NCBI GenBank assembly: GCA_001970955.1
Contig: MPUH01000261.1
Location: 1-64,000 of the forward strand
DNA: 64,000 bases
Direction: 5' to 3'
Source of the DNA: Stentor coeruleus
Taxonomy: Eukaryota; Ciliophora; Heterotrichea; Heterotrichida; Stentoridae
Shown: positions 10,423 to 21,393 of the stretch, piece after piece
How positions within the stretch are numbered: the stretch's first letter is position 1
Layout of the letters: each line of letters opens with the position of its first letter
The notes under the pieces: generated by a model
Told to the model about the DNA's origin: nothing
What the model saw: only the letters and a program-made list of their open reading frames with translations
Databases searched by the model: none
Position numbers and translations under genes: made by a program

Positions 10423-11976
10423 ATTTTATTATAAAATATGATTAAGTATTCTAGAATGCTTTAAGGCTAATTTTTTTTATGTCTAAGGTTTAGGAAAAAG
10501 TTATTGAAAGTGCTTTTTATTTGTAGTTTTAAGTGTTTAGACTGTGTTTAGGTGGGAGTTTTGAAATATTTAGGGATATTTTGAAGGTTTTTTAATTTGG
10601 TTTTAGGGGAACTGGTTTTTAGGTTTATTTTTGGATAGAAAACTGGGTAGGAGTTGGCTGAACTTAATGTGATGATTGTTATCGATTTTCTTTTGTAAGA
10701 CTGGCGGTTTTTACATCTTGTCTTTACGATCTTTTGTGATCTAGGGAGTTTAGGGTAATTTTGCTTTCTATCAAAGATTTCTTCTGATTGAACTGGTTTT
10801 ATACTAATGCATAATAAGTTATAATCTTCAAGATTTGAGAAAAAAAAATTAATGAAATCGGTTGTAAAAAATTTAGTTTTTTAGGGAAATTTTATCTTTC
10901 TCTATATGATTTTGTAGATATTTTCAGATTTTTAAAAGTATTTTGTTGAGTAAAGAAATTTTTAGGATTTAGAAAATGATTTGCTAGGATGAAGCTTTTG
11001 TTAGAGGTTTGAAGAATTGTGGGTGTTAGAGTTTAATGATCTTTTTTAGTTTGCCTGTGGTTAGCTTTGATAAAAAGTGTGATAAGCTTGTTTTCGTTAT
11101 CAAATATGAGTAGAAAATGCTAATGTGGATATTATAACATTTTGCTACTATTAGAAAAAAATTCTGTTACTATTAGAAAGATTTCTTTTAATTGATGATC
11201 AAATATAATTTGCTATAAGGCTATAAGATATTTGAGATATAAATAAACTAAAAAAAACTTTAGAAATTTTTATTGTATAAAACTTATTTTTAATAATGCA
11301 TTGAATTAATTTAGAATGAGCAACTTGTATTTAAATTTTAAGGGATATACTAACTATTATGGTTTAAAGGGTTTTTTGTATTTGTTTTGATTTTGATTTG
11401 TAAAATTTCGTACTAGAAGAATTTGTCAATGTGATACTACTTTAGTTTATAATTTCATATTTTTATTATAAAAGCTTCAAACAAAAACCATACAAATAAG
11501 TACATAATATCTTAAAAAAAATCACAACAAATTCTCTTAAAACAACAAAATTTCAAGCCTAAAAATAATTTTCACATTTTTTATATCTTAATCAGCATCT
11601 CAAAAAAAGAATCACAAAATTTTATCTAATCATTAAAAACCATATCAAAAACCACTATAAACCCTTCAAACTTCATCCTCACATTATCTTCCTACCCTAA
11701 ACCTACAATTTCATCACCAAAATATCATATAAACTCCTCTCATCACCTAACCAATAAACCTAAAAATAGCCTATCCTCAATCAAAAGCCATAATTTCCTC
11801 ACAACTTCTCAAAAATCCTTCTAAACTAACCTTTCAACAACATCTTCTTCCAAAAAAAAAAAAACTAACTTTTTTTTTCATCAAAACATCGCATTCTCAT
11901 CCCTCAACTCTCATCAGTTTTTCCCCATATAAAATTATCTTCCATCTAATCCTAAGGTAACAATTTTCTTGATAAA
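10423..11976. other. Intergenic DNA, divergent
   Basis: No gene seen. About 10440-11440 is G-rich and C-poor on + (5' side of the small minus gene), and about 11460-11976 is C-rich and G-poor (5' side of the eIF4E gene), so this is a divergent spacer with a composition switch near 11450. A stretch of A residues lies at ~11855. Confidence 0.6.
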
Positions 11977-12510
11977 ATGGAGCATGAGCTAGAGAACTCA
12001 TGGACACTATACGTGACAAAACAAAGAACAGTTCAAGGCTTTGAGAAGAATAAAAAGGAATGGGAAGACCGGCTTACTAAGATTCACACTTTTGGAACAG
12101 TTGAGTCTTTCTGGAGTGTCCATAATAATCTCAGATCTCCTTCTGAAATGACTAATGATCGTGGTGATTACTATCTGTTTAAAGACATGATTTTACCTGA
12201 ATGGGAAGATGAACTTAATGTTGGAGGAGGAAGTTTGATACTGAATTTCGACCCTTTTAAAGCGGATGAGGTTTGGAGTAAAATCCAACTTAGTTTGATA
12301 GGGAATTTTTATCCAGAATTTGCAAGATATATTTGTGGGGTAGAATTGGCGATAAGGAAGAATAGGTTTAAGATTGCTATTTGGATCTCTGATGTTGATG
12401 TAGAAATTGCTAGAAAACTTGCTAATGAGGTTAAAGCTGCTGTTGAGGTGTTGTCGTTGGAGTTTAGAAAACATACAACAGGGGATAAAATCGAGTTTTC
12501 TATAAAGTAG
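11977..12510 (+). CDS. eIF4E: Translation initiation factor eIF4E
   Basis: A 177-residue single-exon gene. The eIF4E pattern is clear: NSWTLYV at residues 7-13, W29 in KKEWEDRL aligned with the cap-stacking Trp of human W56, TVESFW with W46 at the dorsal eIF4G/4E-BP contact (human W73), and LPEWEDELNVGGG with W76-E77 equivalent to the cap-binding W102-E103. RFKIAIWISD follows. The Trp normally found after GG (GGRW) is Ser here. It binds the mRNA 5' cap and recruits eIF4G. It lacks the long N-terminal extension of animal eIF4E, as is common in ciliates with several isoforms. The start is the first ATG after the C-rich flank. Confidence 0.93.
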   Translation: MEHELENSWTLYVTKQRTVQGFEKNKKEWEDRLTKIHTFGTVESFWSVHNNLRSPSEMTNDRGDYYLFKDMILPEWEDELNVGGGSLILNFDPFKADEVWSKIQLSLIGNFYPEFARYICGVELAIRKNRFKIAIWISDVDVEIARKLANEVKAAVEVLSLEFRKHTTGDKIEFSIK

Positions 12511-12899
12511 ATTATCATTTTAGTCATTAGAAGATTTAAATTTAAAAGGATTTTGGGCTTTTTATAGTCATTTATGTATAAAAGTTTTCATTTTTGCATG
12601 AAAACTATCTTGAATTTATTAAAAAAAACATATATTTATAGTATTTACATATATATTTTATACAAAAATAATTACTAAGTAACTTGTCATATAAAAGCAT
12701 ATATTCTCAATACATTTTAAAAATTATCTACTTTTGCTTTGACTTCACAACTTTTAATCACATTATATCTAAAAATAAAACCAATATGTTATTAAATTGC
12801 ATAAAGCATAAACCTAAAACACTTAAAATATTCTTAATTCCAGTGACAGTCATTTAAAAAAAGTATTTCATCTTCCATACCAATATTCATCAAATAATA
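12511..12899. other. Intergenic spacer between two + genes
   Basis: Short head-to-tail spacer. The first ~130 bases are G-containing and the rest C-rich and G-poor, as expected for a 3' flank followed by a 5' flank. No ORF of note. Confidence 0.55.
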
Positions 12900-14018
12900 A
12901 TGCCAGCCTTATCGCTAATCTCACTTCTTATACACCCAAGTCTCAGTTTTGACGATGATGCAGAACTTGATTTCCCTGAAGAAGAAGAAGTTCAAGAGCC
13001 AATACTCCAAAACCTATCAGCTCAAGATCCTTTTCCCCAAAAGCCTAATTTCTATATGGAAATCACAATGTTATGTTTAATCTGCCTATACATCAGCAAC
13101 GTGTATATTGGTAAGCAGAAGAACGAAAGACTGGCAACAGGATGGCTTTACTTATTAAAGCCGCTTTTCCAAGAGAACTTCAGTAAGACTGGTGTAGCTG
13201 AAAAAGAAGGTGAGGGAGAAATGCTGTAATTCCCATATAGTAAAGAAGCTAATCATGTATTTAAATATTATGCAAGCGGACGTTATAATATGGGATATAT
13301 CCTTGGAACACTTGAGCTTTCTAAACGCCAGGACCTTTTTAACACCTTAATTTTCGGCTTATTTTCAAAAGAACAAGATAAAGTTTCATATGAAATCCCA
13401 ATTAAACAAGAAAACCCAAATCCAATAGCTTTTATGTTATGCAAGACAAATCAAGTCAAGAATTTAAGAGCTAATCATAATGATATAAAAACTTTAACCA
13501 GAGCTTTAGATATAGGTTTACCTTCAGGCTATACTTTATTAGCAGAAAGTATTGAAGCAGCTGAATTTTTATTTAATGGTAATGTTATAAGGCTTATTGA
13601 GTCTTTATCAAATAGTATTGAAATGGTTTATGTTACTGATCAGGTTAATCTTATACAAGGATATCCGATAACCTTAGTATCATCATTTGTATACCCAAAA
13701 GATGGTAAAGATGTAGATTTTGTAGCAACACAAGCACAATTGGTTATAACTTTAGCTGATTTAACTAGTAAATTAGCCTTAAGTGGTAAAGTTAAAACTG
13801 CAGCAGAAAAGGAAAGGGCTACAATGAATAAAGATAAAGTTAAAGAAATGAATCAACAACGGGAAGAGGAGAGATTACAAAAGAAATACGACCAAAAGAA
13901 AAAAGAAGAGGAAAAAATTCAAGGACTAAGCAAAGAGAAAAAGAGGAAATTAGAAGAAAAAGAGTATAAAAAAGAACTCAAAAAAAAAGGACTAAAGTTT
14001 AAAATGGTAAAAGGCTAG
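12900..14018 (+). CDS. CCDC47: CCDC47-like ER membrane protein (PAT complex subunit)
   Basis: Two exons, 12900-13225 and 13241-14018, separated by a 15-nt intron (GTAATTCCCATATAG); splicing yields 367 residues. The junction restores MLKEANHVFKYYASGRYNMGYILGTLEL, which matches the conserved KEADHVFKYYASGR...LVTLNLVQRQDLF region of CCDC47. Unspliced, the frame meets TAA immediately. The N-terminus has a signal-peptide-like segment (ALSLISLLIHPSLSF), an acidic luminal stretch, and one membrane span near residues 52-66 (MEITMLCLICLYISNVYIG). The last ~65 residues are a charged Lys/Glu coiled coil ending in a basic tail. Animal CCDC47 with Asterix forms the PAT complex, an ER chaperone for multipass membrane proteins; the same role is inferred. 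Confidence 0.92.
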
Positions 14019-14083
14019 TTTTTATGTCCTAAAATAGAATTTTAATATATATTTATATAAACTTTAATATATAGTAAATATTA

Positions 14084-17000
14084 TCAATAACTTACATTAA
14101 TTTTTGTATCCCTTGCATATAAAGGATTTATATCTAAGAAATAAGTGTTTATTTTTTTTCCACCAACATTCACATAAGACTCATTGTCTTGGGTATACAA
14201 AAACTCATCTGGGAAATTTTTACTGAGTATTTTCATAGTAACCTCGCTTATTTTTATATGTCCCGGTTTGCTATTACTTTCCATTTTATTAGCAATAAGC
14301 ACATCTATACCATAAATATCATATCTTACAATATTTGTCCCAGTAATCCCACCAATAATATCCCCAGTATGTATCCCAATTCTCATATTTAAATCAATGT
14401 TGTTTTCAATATTAACTTCTTGAATAATTTTCACTAAGTTTATAGCAAAACTAGCCATATTATAACATTCATCAATTGTTGACCTGTTTTCTGATTCTCG
14501 ATACCCTATAGCAACATAACAATCGCCAATTGTATGAACTTTATAAACCTTATGATCTACACACAAATGATCAAATCTAGTAAAAAGTTCAGAAAGCATA
14601 TTAACAACACTACCTGGGGTCTGTTCTGAAGACCATTGTGTAAATCCAACAATATCAGCATATAATATCGTCACATTTCTTATATTTTCAGTTACTGAGT
14701 TCTGTTCTTTTAATGTTTCAAACACATGTTTTGGCATCATATGTGTTAGAAGTTCTTCAGTTTTTTTCAGTTCTCTATATGCTGCTTTTGTTATATCTGA
14801 ATAATATCTTAAGTTTTTTTCCCTGTAATATGAACTATATAGTATTAATGCAAAAAAAATTGATATAGAAATTATTTGCTCAGGAAAACAACTATATTGG
14901 TTTATAGAAGCAAATACGATATATGATATATAACAGAGAGTACCAAGACCTATAAAATGCTTAAAAAACAATTGGGTGCAATGGGCTGCTTGAACAAAAT
15001 GCAATGCAAAATCAAGGTAAATTATGTCGATTTCTTTATAATCAATGCCAATTTTACTTATTGCACCAAGGAGATACGTTAAAGATAACAACAATGGGAA
15101 CCAGGATTTACGGAAGTGTTTTTTCAAGTTCAAAGAAAGAAATGCGACGATTATTGTTTCTATAATTAGTCTGACGAATTCATAGATTTTTGTATAGTCT
15201 TTTCTGATTATCAAATGAATAATACATATTATCATAAGTATTCCATTACAAAGTAGTCTAAGAAGACAACTACTTAAAGCAATCGGGAAAGTATTATCAC
15301 TGATTTCAAGTCGAAAAGCTTTTTCCTTATTAGTTTCTGTACAAGACAAAGTAAACCATTTTGTGTTATCTAAAATCTCAGTTTCACGTCTTAAAAACTC
15401 ACGATCTACAGTAACTTCTGATTCTAATAAACTTATTAAACTAGATCTTCTTCTTTCATTATCCCCATGCTGGTTACTGAATTTATATAAAGTAGTCTTT
15501 CTTGTTTTTGATTTCGACCTAGATGGTGAGTTTTTATATGAAAATAATTCAGATATAGATTGTGAAAGACTCATCCCATGTTTACTTGTCAATGATCCAG
15601 GTTCAGAATATTGTACTGGAGATGAAACAAGATAAGTATTCATAATACCTTTACCTTTTGCCGTAACAATATTTTGATTAAATATAAGCCCAACTGTATT
15701 ACCGATAAGTTCATATGTTTCTGATGATATTTGTATTGTATTAGCTGATGGGCATAAAGATGCCATACGACTTGCTGTATTTACTGTGTCGCCAACAAGA
15801 GAAAATTGTGGCTTATGATACCCAACAACTCCTGCTGTAACTGGTCCACTATTAATACCGATTTTAAACCTTAAATTTTCCCCGTTTTTCAGAAACAAAG
15901 ATTCAGAGCCTCTGATTATTGCAATAGCCATTTCTATACACCTTCTTGCATGAGATACTGAAGTGTAATAATTATCAAGCTCTTGCTCAGATTCTTTAAG
16001 CCCAGCACATGCCATATAAGTTTTCCCTACAGTTTCAATTTTTGTACACCCAGAAAACATACAAATATGATCGATACGGCCAAAAAGGTCATCAAGTAAT
16101 ATTGTCAGTTCATGTGAAGTATAATCTTTTAATATAGTCTCGAAATTTTCTATATCGCAAAATATTATCGATACTATCCCTTGGTTTTCAGATATAAACC
16201 TCACACCTTCTTTAACACGTTTTCTAACAAAAGATGGCAAAAGATAGTTTAGGACACTTTTTGTTTTTTGGATCTCTACTTGGACTTTTTGGACTAGTAA
16301 AAACTCTAAACGTTTATTTTTATCGATATTATACCCTATAATAGAAGATATTGCACATAAAGTTATATATAAAATTGCATAAGAAACACTAGCGAAAATC
16401 ACATCAGATGTAGATTCATATTTTTGGATAAAAGTTAGAATTGCGTTAAACATTGCGATTATTGTTGATAAAAAAATTAATATTGTCATTGAAAGCCAAT
16501 AGTTACTGAAACCTAAATATATAAGCCCAGGGAGAAAAGCTAGCATAGATAAAGAGTATTTTCTAAAAACTATTGGCATTATAAAAAAAAACACTTGGAT
16601 TGATATGAAGTTTATTATTATATAACCCCAAACGAAATCAAGAAAACTTTTCATATATGACATAAATGATACTAAAATAAGTAAACCACTTCCTATTGAT
16701 AAATATATGACTATTGTTGTATTATAATATTGTTGAGTGATTTCATATATAGAATAAATTGCTATTGATATACTAAATGATAAAAGGATGATACGAATAT
16801 GTTTCATGCTTTCTGTAATTTTATCGAATTGGTAATTTTTTTCGAGGAATTTCGACGAAAATTTGAGGGTTTTTGTTTTGAGGCGAGATGCGTCGTAATC
16901 TTTTTTCTTGTTAAAATCTACAGATTCTCGAAAGATGTTGAAGATTGTTTTTTTGTATTGGCATAGACGGGTTTGGTTTTGAAGGCTGGAGTTGGGTGAT

Positions 17001-20000
17001 TCAGAACGGACTTTTTCTAGGATGCTGGGATAGAACTGGAATCTCATTGCCTTAAAAAGATAAGCTATGATTGTGTTTATTACTAAAGTTGTGACTATAT
17101 AAACTCCTAATAAATTATACTCACTAAACATATCAAATACCCCATTAATCTCTTTATCAGTAAATCCAAGTGAGAAATTTATCACAAAACCAAGGAAAAT
17201 TGATATTAAATACACAGCAATAGTCTTAATATTTATCGAATAAGTTTCAATGAATATACTCAAAACCAAAGTATTATATAAAACAATAAATAAAGAAAGG
17301 TCTAAAATAGCTAAATTTATATTTTGGCCATGATTGCTACAGCTTTCTGAAATTCCGATCATAGCAACAAATGTAAAAATGCTTTGAATAAGTGCAGTTA
17401 TTATATAAAGTGCAAGATTTTTAACTGTAAGTAAAGTGTTAAAAATCCCAGCTTTATAGGCTTGAGGGGTAATTTCTGTTGATGATGAGTCTTTATCAAG
17501 AAGGCATAAACCAGATATAGGAATTATGCTAGCTATAAGTTTATATGAAACAAGTCTTTTGTTATAGAAAATCACTGAAGCAGTAAACCCACTGACGATA
17601 TTAAAAAACACAATTTGGAACTCAAGTAAAGCCATAGCATAAAAAGATAAAATTACCATTTTCGATATTTGTATATATTGTTTATGTCCATGAATTAACA
17701 GCAAATTCTTTATATCGCTAAAATATTTTACTGTAACATCAGAGTTCCGAGCAGCAGATGTTCCTTCAATACCAACACTTATATGCGATTCTTGATTCAT
17801 ACCAATATCACTTATGCTATCCCCAATTGACATAACCAATGGCCTAAATCTCAAATTATGCTTTAACAACCTAACAACTGTAGTTTTCTGATCAGGAAGT
17901 AGTCCATGAAAACATACAGCTTTTGCTGTGAAAAGTAAAAAAATAAAATATTTCAAATGAATCTGTGTCTCCATACAAAACTCAAAAGTCTGTGAATCGA
18001 TACTCAATACAAAATTCAAATACTTCGGGTCGTATTCCCCTTGCAAACTAGTTAAATGCTTATACAAACTAAGTTTTGATATCAAAGGATGGATGGTATT
18101 TTTACGTTTTTCAATCTTGTGGGTCATAGTCGATCTTCTTTGATTGTTTCTTTTAAAAATATCTTCTTTAGGTAAAGCATTCAAATCCAGTTCACTTTTT
18201 ATTTCCCTCATATGCCCTTTAACTTGTTCTTCAAGTTCTTTATCTGTGTTAAACTGTGGGAAAACATGGCTTTTCATATAAGTTTCTAAATAATTCAAAC
18301 ATTCCAAGTCAGAAGTTGCGTTGACTAAACGGAGGATTTTATGTGAGCTTTGGATGATCCCTGAAGATAAAGCAGAGGTTATGGTTGATTGTTCAGAATC
18401 TCCACTTAAAAGCCAGAATTTTATCCCAGCATGTTTTAAAGTTTTTATTGCGGTTTTACTTGCATCAGTTATAAAGTCTTCAATACCGATAATCCCTAGA
18501 AAATCACTGTTTTTTTCAAAGACTTCAAATACTGACTCAACTCGGCCTTCTTTATTTACTAAAGAAAGTTTTGCGTTTGAGTATTCAAATAAAAAGTCTT
18601 CGATTTCTTTTTTATTCAAACGACGATAACCTAGATATAAAGAGCGATATTCTGATATAGAACTATCTAGATCTTCTAAATCTTCAAAGTCTAATATTAT
18701 GTTTTCCATTGAACGTTTAGAACCTTTTAGATACATATACACTTCATTAGATCCTTTTTGTTTTACTACAATACGGGAACGTTTACGATCTGAGGCAAAT
18801 GCTTGTGTGCCGAGGACATAAAAAACCACCTCCTCACCAAAAACATTTAATACACAGGTATCCTCATCTCGAATTATCGCCCTAAAGCCAAAATCTGCTG
18901 CGGCCTGTGCTAGAACTTTGTCGTCAATAGATATTGCTAGGAACTCTCCATCTTCAGGAACGGCTAAATTGCACAAAGCAATACAATAAAAATAATGCAA
19001 TACAATACAATGATTCCCTTCATTTAACAAACTTTCTTGTAACTGTTTAAAGCTAAAAATCGGTCCTGAATAATTAGGAAACATTTTTTCATAGCTATTA
19101 AGCCTTGAATCCTGGTCAAATCTCTGACTATCTTCTGAACTAAGTGAATCATAATTATCCACATATAGTTTATTATCTACAACAATCACAGCAACTTTAA
19201 GTGAATTTTCAGTTAAAGTCCCAGTTTTATCAGTGACAATATACTCTACCATTCCAAGATTTGAACAAAGTTCTGAATCATTTAATCTAATATTTGGGTC
19301 TCTTCTATGTATTAAATAATTAAGGAAAATTCTAACTGATTCAAGTGATAAAGATAAAGAAATCGGGATCATATGATTTAACATTATAAGGTTGCCTAGA
19401 AAAATATCATACCATTTGTAAGAGTCTAGTTTATTGAAACTGTAGATTATAGTATTTAAAGCACTGATTATAAGTAAGATAAGTCCTGACCAGAGAATCC
19501 ACTGGTCGGTAATTTTTGTTAGTTGGGGGATTTTTTTCGGTTTTGTTAGGTTGTTAATCCATACTTTTGTTTCAACTCCTGTGTATACTACTATACCTAT
19601 AAGCCATGGGGTGTTTACAATTTTCATACCTCGAAGGATAAGATTTTTCATTGAGAGCTCAGTAGATTTTGGGGATACTGAAAGTTTCATTTTCCCTTGA
19701 AACATCTTAAAAGCTTTTGCAGGTAAAGCAACAAACAAATCATCGTTTAGCATATTTAGTAATGTTGAAGCATGTTCTAAATCTACAGTATCAATTATAA
19801 CCTGTGTATCTTTTGCTGGTATTTTAATCTTCAATCCATTTTCTCCAATAATTTCTGAAGCATCAACATAACATGTATGTTCCTCATTCCCAACACTAAG
19901 TAATACCGTATCAGCTGGAACCTCATCATTATTCATAAGTAAAATCAAATCCCCAACACATAAATCTTTACAATAAAAGCTTATAAACTCAGTTCCATTC

Positions 20001-20347
20001 CAAACTAAATATTTTTTATAGTTGATTTTTTCATCTAATTTATGTCTATAATAATCATTAAGTCCTTCACGAATAAGATGTAAAACTAAAAGGAGAATTA
20101 AAGGTATAAGAGTTCCATATCGATATGTGATTTCTGAAAGTTTGAATAATTCTATAAGTGTAATGAATAAAAACCACAGCTTAGAAGGGTTTAAAAATTG
20201 ATGTAAAAGTGCTTTTGGAAGAAAGTTGTATTTGGTATATTTTGATGTTATAATTTCATTACTTGGATATATAGAGCTATCATTTGCCCTAACACCTTGA
20301 AGTTCTATGTATCTGTATTGAGTGCTATCTAATACTTGTGCATTCAT
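14084..20347 (-). CDS. P4-ATPase / guanylyl cyclase fusion protein
   Basis: A 2087-residue uninterrupted frame. Residues ~35-1080 form a P4-type (flippase-like) ATPase: N-terminal membrane pair, a degenerate actuator site (ASEIIGENGLK where active P4 enzymes have DGETNLK), DKTGTLTEN with phosphorylatable D373, SGDSEQST near ~650 and GDSISDIGM near ~842 in place of GDGxNDxxM, then six further membrane spans. After another membrane cluster comes cyclase domain 1 (~1385-1570), with KIETVGKTYM and SLVGDTVNTASRM. A second membrane cluster precedes cyclase domain 2 (~1890-2060), with YADIVGF and HTIGDCYV. Domain 2 carries both metal-binding Asp and is C1-like; domain 1 is C2-like, so the order is inverted relative to animal adenylyl cyclases. 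The Glu in KIETVG with Ser before LVGDTVN points to GTP. Ciliate and apicomplexan guanylyl cyclases have this architecture. The stop is TGA followed directly by TAA. Confidence 0.9.
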   Translation of the reverse strand: MNAQVLDSTQYRYIELQGVRANDSSIYPSNEIITSKYTKYNFLPKALLHQFLNPSKLWFLFITLIELFKLSEITYRYGTLIPLILLLVLHLIREGLNDYYRHKLDEKINYKKYLVWNGTEFISFYCKDLCVGDLILLMNNDEVPADTVLLSVGNEEHTCYVDASEIIGENGLKIKIPAKDTQVIIDTVDLEHASTLLNMLNDDLFVALPAKAFKMFQGKMKLSVSPKSTELSMKNLILRGMKIVNTPWLIGIVVYTGVETKVWINNLTKPKKIPQLTKITDQWILWSGLILLIISALNTIIYSFNKLDSYKWYDIFLGNLIMLNHMIPISLSLSLESVRIFLNYLIHRRDPNIRLNDSELCSNLGMVEYIVTDKTGTLTENSLKVAVIVVDNKLYVDNYDSLSSEDSQRFDQDSRLNSYEKMFPNYSGPIFSFKQLQESLLNEGNHCIVLHYFYCIALCNLAVPEDGEFLAISIDDKVLAQAAADFGFRAIIRDEDTCVLNVFGEEVVFYVLGTQAFASDRKRSRIVVKQKGSNEVYMYLKGSKRSMENIILDFEDLEDLDSSISEYRSLYLGYRRLNKKEIEDFLFEYSNAKLSLVNKEGRVESVFEVFEKNSDFLGIIGIEDFITDASKTAIKTLKHAGIKFWLLSGDSEQSTITSALSSGIIQSSHKILRLVNATSDLECLNYLETYMKSHVFPQFNTDKELEEQVKGHMREIKSELDLNALPKEDIFKRNNQRRSTMTHKIEKRKNTIHPLISKLSLYKHLTSLQGEYDPKYLNFVLSIDSQTFEFCMETQIHLKYFIFLLFTAKAVCFHGLLPDQKTTVVRLLKHNLRFRPLVMSIGDSISDIGMNQESHISVGIEGTSAARNSDVTVKYFSDIKNLLLIHGHKQYIQISKMVILSFYAMALLEFQIVFFNIVSGFTASVIFYNKRLVSYKLIASIIPISGLCLLDKDSSSTEITPQAYKAGIFNTLLTVKNLALYIITALIQSIFTFVAMIGISESCSNHGQNINLAILDLSLFIVLYNTLVLSIFIETYSINIKTIAVYLISIFLGFVINFSLGFTDKEINGVFDMFSEYNLLGVYIVTTLVINTIIAYLFKAMRFQFYPSILEKVRSESPNSSLQNQTRLCQYKKTIFNIFRESVDFNKKKDYDASRLKTKTLKFSSKFLEKNYQFDKITESMKHIRIILLSFSISIAIYSIYEITQQYYNTTIVIYLSIGSGLLILVSFMSYMKSFLDFVWGYIIINFISIQVFFFIMPIVFRKYSLSMLAFLPGLIYLGFSNYWLSMTILIFLSTIIAMFNAILTFIQKYESTSDVIFASVSYAILYITLCAISSIIGYNIDKNKRLEFLLVQKVQVEIQKTKSVLNYLLPSFVRKRVKEGVRFISENQGIVSIIFCDIENFETILKDYTSHELTILLDDLFGRIDHICMFSGCTKIETVGKTYMACAGLKESEQELDNYYTSVSHARRCIEMAIAIIRGSESLFLKNGENLRFKIGINSGPVTAGVVGYHKPQFSLVGDTVNTASRMASLCPSANTIQISSETYELIGNTVGLIFNQNIVTAKGKGIMNTYLVSSPVQYSEPGSLTSKHGMSLSQSISELFSYKNSPSRSKSKTRKTTLYKFSNQHGDNERRRSSLISLLESEVTVDREFLRRETEILDNTKWFTLSCTETNKEKAFRLEISDNTFPIALSSCLLRLLCNGILMIICIIHLIIRKDYTKIYEFVRLIIETIIVAFLSLNLKKHFRKSWFPLLLSLTYLLGAISKIGIDYKEIDIIYLDFALHFVQAAHCTQLFFKHFIGLGTLCYISYIVFASINQYSCFPEQIISISIFFALILYSSYYREKNLRYYSDITKAAYRELKKTEELLTHMMPKHVFETLKEQNSVTENIRNVTILYADIVGFTQWSSEQTPGSVVNMLSELFTRFDHLCVDHKVYKVHTIGDCYVAIGYRESENRSTIDECYNMASFAINLVKIIQEVNIENNIDLNMRIGIHTGDIIGGITGTNIVRYDIYGIDVLIANKMESNSKPGHIKISEVTMKILSKNFPDEFLYTQDNESYVNVGGKKINTYFLDINPLYARDTKINVSY

Positions 20348-20601
20348 GATATTTTATTATTTATATAATAGGATTTTTTTGGGTATTTTAAGATAAGAGG
20401 TTTGAATTTGTGTTGAGAGTTAGCCTGAGCTTTGAGAAATTGTTAGAATAATATCAAGGATTTTGAATAAAATTGAAGGAAATAAGGAAATAGTTAAGGA
20501 AATGATTATAATTACTTGGAAGATGGAGGTTGTTATAGGAAATAGACTGATAAAATAATATGGTTTGAAAAAAATATTTTAAATTGAGGTTAATAGTTAT
20601 A

Positions 20602-21393
20602 ATGATTTCTAGCTCAGCTTCAAATAGTATAGGAAAAGGGTCTTCGAACTCCTCGTTAAGTAATCCTGAGCCACATAGTATTATTTCGCATAATCATGCT
20701 AATACTGAAACTCAGTCTTCCTTAGAAACTTCAAATGAGAGTTTTAGTATCTTTGTGAACTTTGGCAAAAAGTGTTATATCTGTGACAAGAGCTTTTTAT
20801 TAAGAAAAAAAAACCTTTGCAAACTCTGTAGCAACTATGTCTGTAATGAGCATTTTAGTAAAATTCGTGGCAATGATAAAGTGTGTGATTTTTGTGATAG
20901 AAAAGAAGCGAAAATAGAAGTCCGCAAGGAAATTGAAAAGGAATTACAAATTTTGACTCAGGAGCTTGCCCAGTGTATAGAAATAAACAACAAACTAGAC
21001 AGAGAAAACTGTCAGAAAGTCACTGAGATATTCAGACTAGAAGGAGAATATGAAAGATGTTTAGATTATCATGAAAGCAAAAAACTTTTATTAAATGCAA
21101 GGATTGCTAATGAGAAAGAAAGATCTGAAAAAAATGATATGAATATGGAAAACTCTAAAAAAGTACTAGAAGAAACAGAGATTGCCCAAGAGGAAATGAA
21201 TAAAAAATATATGATTGTCCAAGATGAGATGGAAAAAGTGGGATTTCAACTTTCAGAAATCAGAGAAAGGAATAGAATTTTACAGGCAGAGTTACAAGTG
21301 CAACAAAGTCTTAAACCTTCTCAAGTTAATATTGTGGATTTAAGAAAAAAACTATGTGAAAAGTGCTATAAAAAATTTGATTTTATTAATTAG
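20602..21393 (+). CDS. FYVE-like zinc finger plus coiled-coil protein
   Basis: A 263-residue protein starting at the ATG at 20602; the frame extends upstream only through a TTG. A Ser/Asn-rich head (~50 residues) is followed by a zinc-binding cluster at about residues 55-100: CYIC, CKLC, CNEHF, CDFC. Spacing and the SNYVCNEHFSK segment resemble FYVE/Rabphilin-type fingers, although the basic phosphoinositide-binding RKHH motif is absent. Residues ~105-240 form a long charged coiled coil, and a CEKCYKKF pair lies near the end. A membrane-trafficking adaptor is plausible for FYVE-related proteins but unproven here. It is divergent from the cyclase gene (~250 bp apart) and its 3' end overlaps the distal frame of the broken phosphatase on the other strand. 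Confidence 0.65.
   Translation: MISSSASNSIGKGSSNSSLSNPEPHSIISHNHANTETQSSLETSNESFSIFVNFGKKCYICDKSFLLRKKNLCKLCSNYVCNEHFSKIRGNDKVCDFCDRKEAKIEVRKEIEKELQILTQELAQCIEINNKLDRENCQKVTEIFRLEGEYERCLDYHESKKLLLNARIANEKERSEKNDMNMENSKKVLEETEIAQEEMNKKYMIVQDEMEKVGFQLSEIRERNRILQAELQVQQSLKPSQVNIVDLRKKLCEKCYKKFDFIN

Noticed and set aside
12900-13229. Independent 109-residue acidic protein
   Set aside because: It is exon 1 of the CCDC47-like gene; the 15-nt intron joins it to the conserved HVFKYYASGR region.
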